NCBI GenBank assembly: GCA_003990745.1
Contig: RBNI01001492.1
Span: 1-22,187, forward strand
Length of the DNA stretch: 22,187 bases
Source: Jimgerdemannia flammicorona
Lineage: Eukaryota > Mucoromycota > Endogonomycetes > Endogonales > Endogonaceae
Reading direction: 5' to 3'
The translations under genes and the position numbers were made by a program. This document shows, piece after piece, positions 18,361-22,187 of this stretch (position 1 is the stretch's first letter; every line of letters starts with the position of its first letter). The notes beneath the pieces were generated by a model. It saw nothing but the letters and a program-made list of their open reading frames with translations. It searched no databases and was not told where the DNA came from.

Positions 18361-19140
18361 AAGGAAATATAAGAAAAGAAACCTTGTCTAAAAAAAAAGG
18401 GGGGGGGGAGGGGGAGGAACGGTGTTCAACTTTTTTTTTTTCGCGTCGTTCGCTTTCGTTCTATACAAATACTTATTGTAGGAATGGGATTTTGTATGTA
18501 TCAAATGGTGCTTGCTTTCCGGTGCTTTGATGTCCATCGTTTATTTTGTTGTAAAAGAGAACTGTTTTCATCAGCGCCAGATCAATTATATATTTCGTGA
18601 TCCCGCGCCCGAATTGAATGATTTTGCCATATGGTTTCTTACATCGCATGGTTATCCGACTGCACAAGTATTACCAATATCTGTGACCACACTTGCAAAC
18701 TATTTTATTTTATATTGAATTGACCATAAAATTATAGATACTCATAGTGCTCTCAACAAATTAAATTGAATGATTTGATTTGGTTTGACTGAATACTATT
18801 TGCTTATGTAATATAAATTTAAAGTTACATAATACAACTTTAGCTTAGCTATAAAATTTATAACAAAATTCCAGCCCTTAGAACTTGTATTTTCATATTA
18901 AAACTAGACCGTTAGATACATCATCTGTATGTAAAGAAGATACGAATGTTTATTTTTATACATATGCTTGCGATCGCTGAAATGTGATGTTGTATGATTG
19001 CTCTACAGCCTGGCCTGACAGAATGGATGTTGCCATTTCGAGAACAGTGGAGTTTGTATGTAGGTGGCACCACACAGAGTTGTATTGACTTATGTTTGGT
19101 TTCATCGACATCTTTTGAGATCCGTTCTGGAACTATCAAA

Positions 19141-19511
19141 ATGGCAGACGCCTTCGCGGCCATCGCGAACCCTACCCCACGTCGGATGATGGAATGTCTA
19201 GCCGCAATTTCCAGGTTCACAATCTGCGGGCTCGGCAACCTCGAGGTCGTCAAAGCGTGGAGCTTGCCGGGTGAAGCTTGCAAAAGGCATTGGCCGAGCT
19301 GACGACGTTCGACATTAACAGAACGCTCGGGGATATCGTGCACAGTTTTAAGGACATGAAGACATTATAGATCAAAGACGTCGTGTATATCAACGACAGA
19401 GTCGGCTGCGGGTGTGGGACGGGCGTGACGATCGGCAAGGGTTGCCGTGGAGCGACAGCCTCAACGAACAGGTATATACTGGCCACGTATCCCAACTTCG
19501 AGGAGTCGTGA
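19141..19511 (+). pseudogene. Broken gene-like island, family not recognised
   Basis: A GC-rich island inside AT-rich DNA. From the ATG at 19141 the frame reads MADAFAAIANPTPRRMMECL and on to a stop at 19300-19302. Another frame overlaps from about 19275 and reads SLQKALAELTTFDINRTLGD, meets TAG at 19368-19370, then continues IKDVVYINDRVGCGCG up to a stop at 19509-19511. The amino-acid make-up in both frames looks like real protein (regular helix-like spacing, few rare residues), which suggests one ancestral frame broken by a shift and a nonsense change. A short intron between the frames cannot be excluded, but no good splice pair was seen. Confidence 0.4.
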
Positions 19512-19902
19512 TTGCCAGCCCACTTGCGACAGGGTATCATTGATGGCGAAGAATTTGTGCTCGGGTCGAGAGCGGCCGCTGGATTGTAAATACAAAATAC
19601 ATCCATTGAATATGAAAGTGTCCTTTTGTGTGTGGCGATTCACACGACAATGCACAAGAAACATGGTCATATATGATAATGACAGAAACTGAGATTCTTA
19701 TGGGGAAAGAGGGCGACTGGTGTCACAAGCTGAGACGGTCGACTCCGGATGAATGAAAAAGCAATAATCATAAAGAGCTAAATATCACAAGTTGCAAACT
19801 GTCACAAAAGATGCATTCTAAATCACAATTCAATATTTTTCAACTGTCCGTGGTCATAAATCAGAACAAGACAAAAAATCAAGCGAAGTAAGGCCCGGCC
19901 TT

Positions 19903-19989
19903 TCAAAAGTACATGCTGTAATCTCGCTTCCCAGTTTCCACCACTTCAATCTCCGCGTAACGCACGATCCACGCCGCCACCTCGATCAT
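19903..19989 (-). other. 28-codon frame just downstream of the ISY1 stop
   Basis: On the minus strand an ATG inside the second copy of a 17-bp repeat opens MIEVAAWIVRYAEIEVVE and runs to a stop at 19903. The composition is protein-like. It is in a different frame from ISY1 and follows it directly. It may be a former C-terminal extension or chance; known ISY1 proteins normally end near the annotated stop. Confidence 0.25.
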
Positions 19990-20007
19990 GCCGCCACCTC
20001 GATCATG
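19974..20007. repeat. 17-bp perfect tandem duplication over the ISY1 stop codon
   Basis: CCGCCACCTCGATCATG occurs at 19974-19990 and again at 19991-20007. The ISY1 stop codon (20003-20005, minus strand) lies in the right-hand copy. Confidence 0.9.
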
Positions 20008-21446
20008 ACATGCCTGTCAATTCCCTCGTCTCTTTCGCACTCTCTTCCAAATCTTCGGAGACGTACTTGTCGAGCAGCTGCGTGGAGAGGACGGAAGGAT
20101 GAATATGAGTGCGATCAAAATCACTACGCTTTTCCGAAAAACACACTCACACGCCACTCCGCCCTCCTTACTAACCTGCTGCCTCCTCCTCCTGACCAAA
20201 TACTCCTCTACCTCCTTCTGGCTTGGCACAGCCACATGTGCCACATACTTGTCCGTCACGGCCCCGGCCCCTTCTTCCGCCGGCTCCTCCGCCTTCTTGC
20301 CTTTGCCCTTTTTCCCGGCCTTTTTGGGTTTCTCCTCCTCTGTATCCACCTCCATCACCTCCGCCTCTTCCGCCTCCTCCTCTACCGTGACGAACTCGCT
20401 CTCCCCCGCTGCCAGGGCCCGTTGTGCCCACTCCCGCTCCCGCTCATGCTCGTACTCAAGCAGCGCACCGTCCTCCTCGTCGCGATAGCCATAGTAGTCC
20501 GCGTCCACATTACGGTACATGTCGAAGCGAGTGCGTTTGGGGGCCTCGGGAGCTGTTCAGAAACGAAAGTTGATTACGATTAGAATCTCATGATGGGCAT
20601 GACCGCGGGTGTGAGGCTTTTTGGGCGGGTAAGTAAAAAATGAGGTACGAACCATCTTGCTCGAACAGCTCGCGTACGCCAGGCAGGTCTTTTGCTCGGC
20701 CAAAGTATCTGTCACAGCAATTGTGGTGATAGTGATGAGCACTTATGTCCACACCGAAGTGCTATGGGTGCGACACAATCGCCATACGTACTTGTATCCT
20801 CGGTTGCCTGGCACTTCGCGCCCCTCCTTGTCCAGCATCCTGGGACCAATTTTCTATATGGAGAAAACCATGGACAATTAAGGATGGAATGGAGGATGCG
20901 ATCACCCGATTTAACCATCCCAGAAGAAAACATGGCATTGAAATCATACCCAGTAATCCGGCCCGCCCAATTCTTTTATCCGGTTTTCCCAGTACATCTT
21001 CTCGCGCATCAACTTGTTGATCTCGTCGTTCAGGTCGCGGACCTGGTAATCGGACAGGCCAGCTGGATGGTACATGTACCGTGATCCAAAAAAACGATTA
21101 ATATTCGATCGATAAAGACGCGTGAAAAGACGCACCCTCCGCACACAAGAATCAACATACCGTCCTGGATTTTGGACACCTTCCGCGACACCTCGCTAAT
21201 AACCTGCCTTCGCCACTTCTCTGCCTCCCCCAGGTTATTAACATTGGAGGCGAGGTGAGGGCGGCGCTCCCTCTGCTTGACGACGCCCAGCTCGGCGGCC
21301 TGGGCCTCGCGGAAGCGATAGAGCATGGACTGGGCTTTCTCCTCGTTACGCGCCTGGTGGAGGACATCGTTTAGGGGTAAACACGGGAATTAGGAGTTAG
21401 GTTAACAAGTAAGTCTTGAAGGGGAGGGGGGAGGATTACGAACCAT
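20003..21446 (-). CDS. ISY1: Pre-mRNA-splicing factor ISY1
   Basis: ISY1 belongs to the Prp19/NineTeen-related complex and contacts the catalytic spliceosome during the first step (known for the family). Seven exons fit in phase: 21446-21444, 21353-21161, 21062-20950, 20853-20792, 20708-20653, 20552-20176, 20077-20003; 292 aa, close to the human length. The first coding exon is just ATG; the next begins GCG CGT AAC, giving the conserved start [12 protein letters not shown]. Other family hallmarks: [157 protein letters not shown] Lys/Glu/Ala-rich low-complexity segment sits before [10 protein letters not shown]. Three of its six donors are GTT-type (GTTCGT twice, GTTAGT). Confidence 0.95.
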
Positions 21447-21577
21447 TATTTCGGTCGGGGGGGTGTGTATTAAAGAGGTGTCGCAAGTTGTTTGAAGACA
21501 TCAACAGTGACTGCCATTCCACTCACGTGATAAACCGCCACAAAGAATACTCAACGCTTCACTTGCTCTTCAATACA
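21447..21577. promoter_or_regulatory. Bidirectional promoter of ISY1 and the downstream gene, with palindromic E-box
   Basis: 131 bp separate the divergent start codons. TCACGTGA (21523-21530) is a palindrome around CACGTG, the same core as in the TAD1 divergent promoter. No TATA box is visible. Confidence 0.5.
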
Positions 21578-22187
21578 ATGCCCAGAATCTCTCCACGCCT
21601 CTACTCCAAGCCTCCACCACCCAACACCAGCTCACCCGTTCCTCGCTCCATTCTCTTTGATAACCGCCTGTCCGCCCTGGTGAAACTCCCTTCTCCTACC
21701 TCCAGCGAACTGCCCACCTTGTCCGACTTTGAGAAGGATGTGCTGGCGAATCCGTACGGTAGGAAATCCGCCCTTGAGGGTGTTGTAAGAACATTAATAT
21801 TGAGAACAATCAAAAATATTTATATTGATTTTGGTCTTGATGTCTTAAACTCTCTCTCTTTCTTACAATTAGCCGCAATGCTCGCCTCCCCGCTCCGCAA
21901 GTGCATCTACCATGATCGTGTTTTTCCGAACGGTAATACATATTTATTCATCTGTCCGCGAACCCGCATCACCTTTACAATCCTAATACAATTCGCGCTA
22001 CCCTTTGGTCCAGCCTTTCTCACCCGCTTCATCCAGGCCCGTGACTCGTCCACCAACCGCCCTTGGATTGTGTCCGACCTGGCGCGTGTAGACAAAAGCG
22101 ACTATGGGCGGTGGGTGAAAGCAAGGGGGAAAGTCATTGCGGCGCTGCATCAGGACGGTGAGCTGGCGACTGTTTTTTTTTTTTTTT
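21578..22187 (+). CDS. 5' part of an unrecognised protein, possibly mitochondrial (cut by window end)
   Basis: Starts at ATG 21578 (CAATACAATGCCC). Exons in phase: 21578-21758, 21873-21932, 22014-22157, followed by a donor (GTGAGC) and an intron that runs into a T15 tract at the window edge. The first ~28 residues (MPRISPRLYSKPPPPN…) carry Arg/Lys/Ser and no acidic residue until the DNRL segment, as in mitochondrial targeting sequences. Then come LPTLSDFEKDVLANPYAAML, ASPLRKCIYHDRVFPN and AFLTRFIQARDS. The NPYA-x-x-LASPxRxC pattern reminds me of fungal mitochondrial (possibly ribosome-linked) proteins, but I cannot name it with confidence. It is divergent from ISY1. The remainder lies outside the window. 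Confidence 0.6.
   Translation, partial: MPRISPRLYSKPPPPNTSSPVPRSILFDNRLSALVKLPSPTSSELPTLSDFEKDVLANPYGRKSALEGVVRTLILRTIKNIYIDFGLDVLNSLSFLQLAAMLASPLRKCIYHDRVFPNGNTYLFICPRTRITFTILIQFALPFGPAFLTRFIQARDSSTNRPWIVSDLARVDKSDYGRWVKARGKVIAALHQDGELATVFFFF

Larger units (their letters stand above)
18361..20002. other. Intergenic, AT-rich, with a gene relic
   Basis: Starts with an A9-G10 switch (18390-18408) in the 3' UTR of the preceding gene. About 18690-18960 is AT-rich without frames. A GC-rich island at about 19140-19510 looks like a broken gene (listed separately). A 28-codon frame after the ISY1 stop is also listed separately. Confidence 0.55.

Noticed and set aside
20005..20583. Plus-strand 192-aa open frame, Leu/Arg/Cys-rich
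   Set aside because: It is the antisense shadow of ISY1 exon 6.

Overview
The window comes from a nuclear chromosome of a filamentous or yeast-like basidiomycete, most likely Agaricomycotina. Genes are dense with short introns (about 50-310 nt) that have GT..AG ends and CTAAC/CTGAC-type branch sites. Coding DNA is GC-rich and intergenic DNA is AT-rich with many homopolymer tracts. The protein families found (RPL17/uL22, ISY1, TAD1/ADAT1, fungal BTB and F-box proteins) are eukaryotic. All exon models below were built by eye from open frames, splice-site motifs and phase arithmetic. They join in frame, but none has been tested against transcripts.

Layout. 1-1897: non-coding, with a hexanucleotide repeat (451-495) and old diverged repeats (901-1306). 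1898-2638 (+): intronless BTB/POZ protein whose last codons look frameshifted. 3417-5975 (-): TAD1/ADAT1, the tRNA adenosine deaminase, 11 exons. 6065-8503 (+): divergent from TAD1 across an 89-bp shared promoter, an unrecognised coiled-coil protein of about 621 aa with a KEN motif and an SQ/TQ cluster. 8504-10489: mostly empty, with one weak small-gene candidate on the minus strand. 10490-11308 (+): intronless F-box-like protein. 12522-13837 (+): ribosomal protein uL22 (RPL17), 5 exons. 13838-15822: non-coding, including a very AT-rich block (about 14530-15050) bordered by short inverted and direct repeats. 15823-18360 (+): a secreted, membrane-anchored protein resembling bacterial periplasmic substrate-binding proteins, 6 exons. 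18361-20002: AT-rich, with a broken gene-like island at 19141-19511. 20003-21446 (-): ISY1, a spliceosome NineTeen-complex factor, 7 exons, the first holding only the ATG. 21578-22187 (+): divergent from ISY1, the 5' part of a gene cut by the window end.

The genes do not form a pathway cluster. Three are RNA or translation housekeeping genes (tRNA editing, splicing, ribosome). The BTB and F-box genes belong to families that often expand in basidiomycetes. The most unusual gene is the substrate-binding-protein-like membrane protein, an architecture better known from bacterial ABC importers. No rRNA, convincing tRNA, CRISPR array or complete mobile element was seen.
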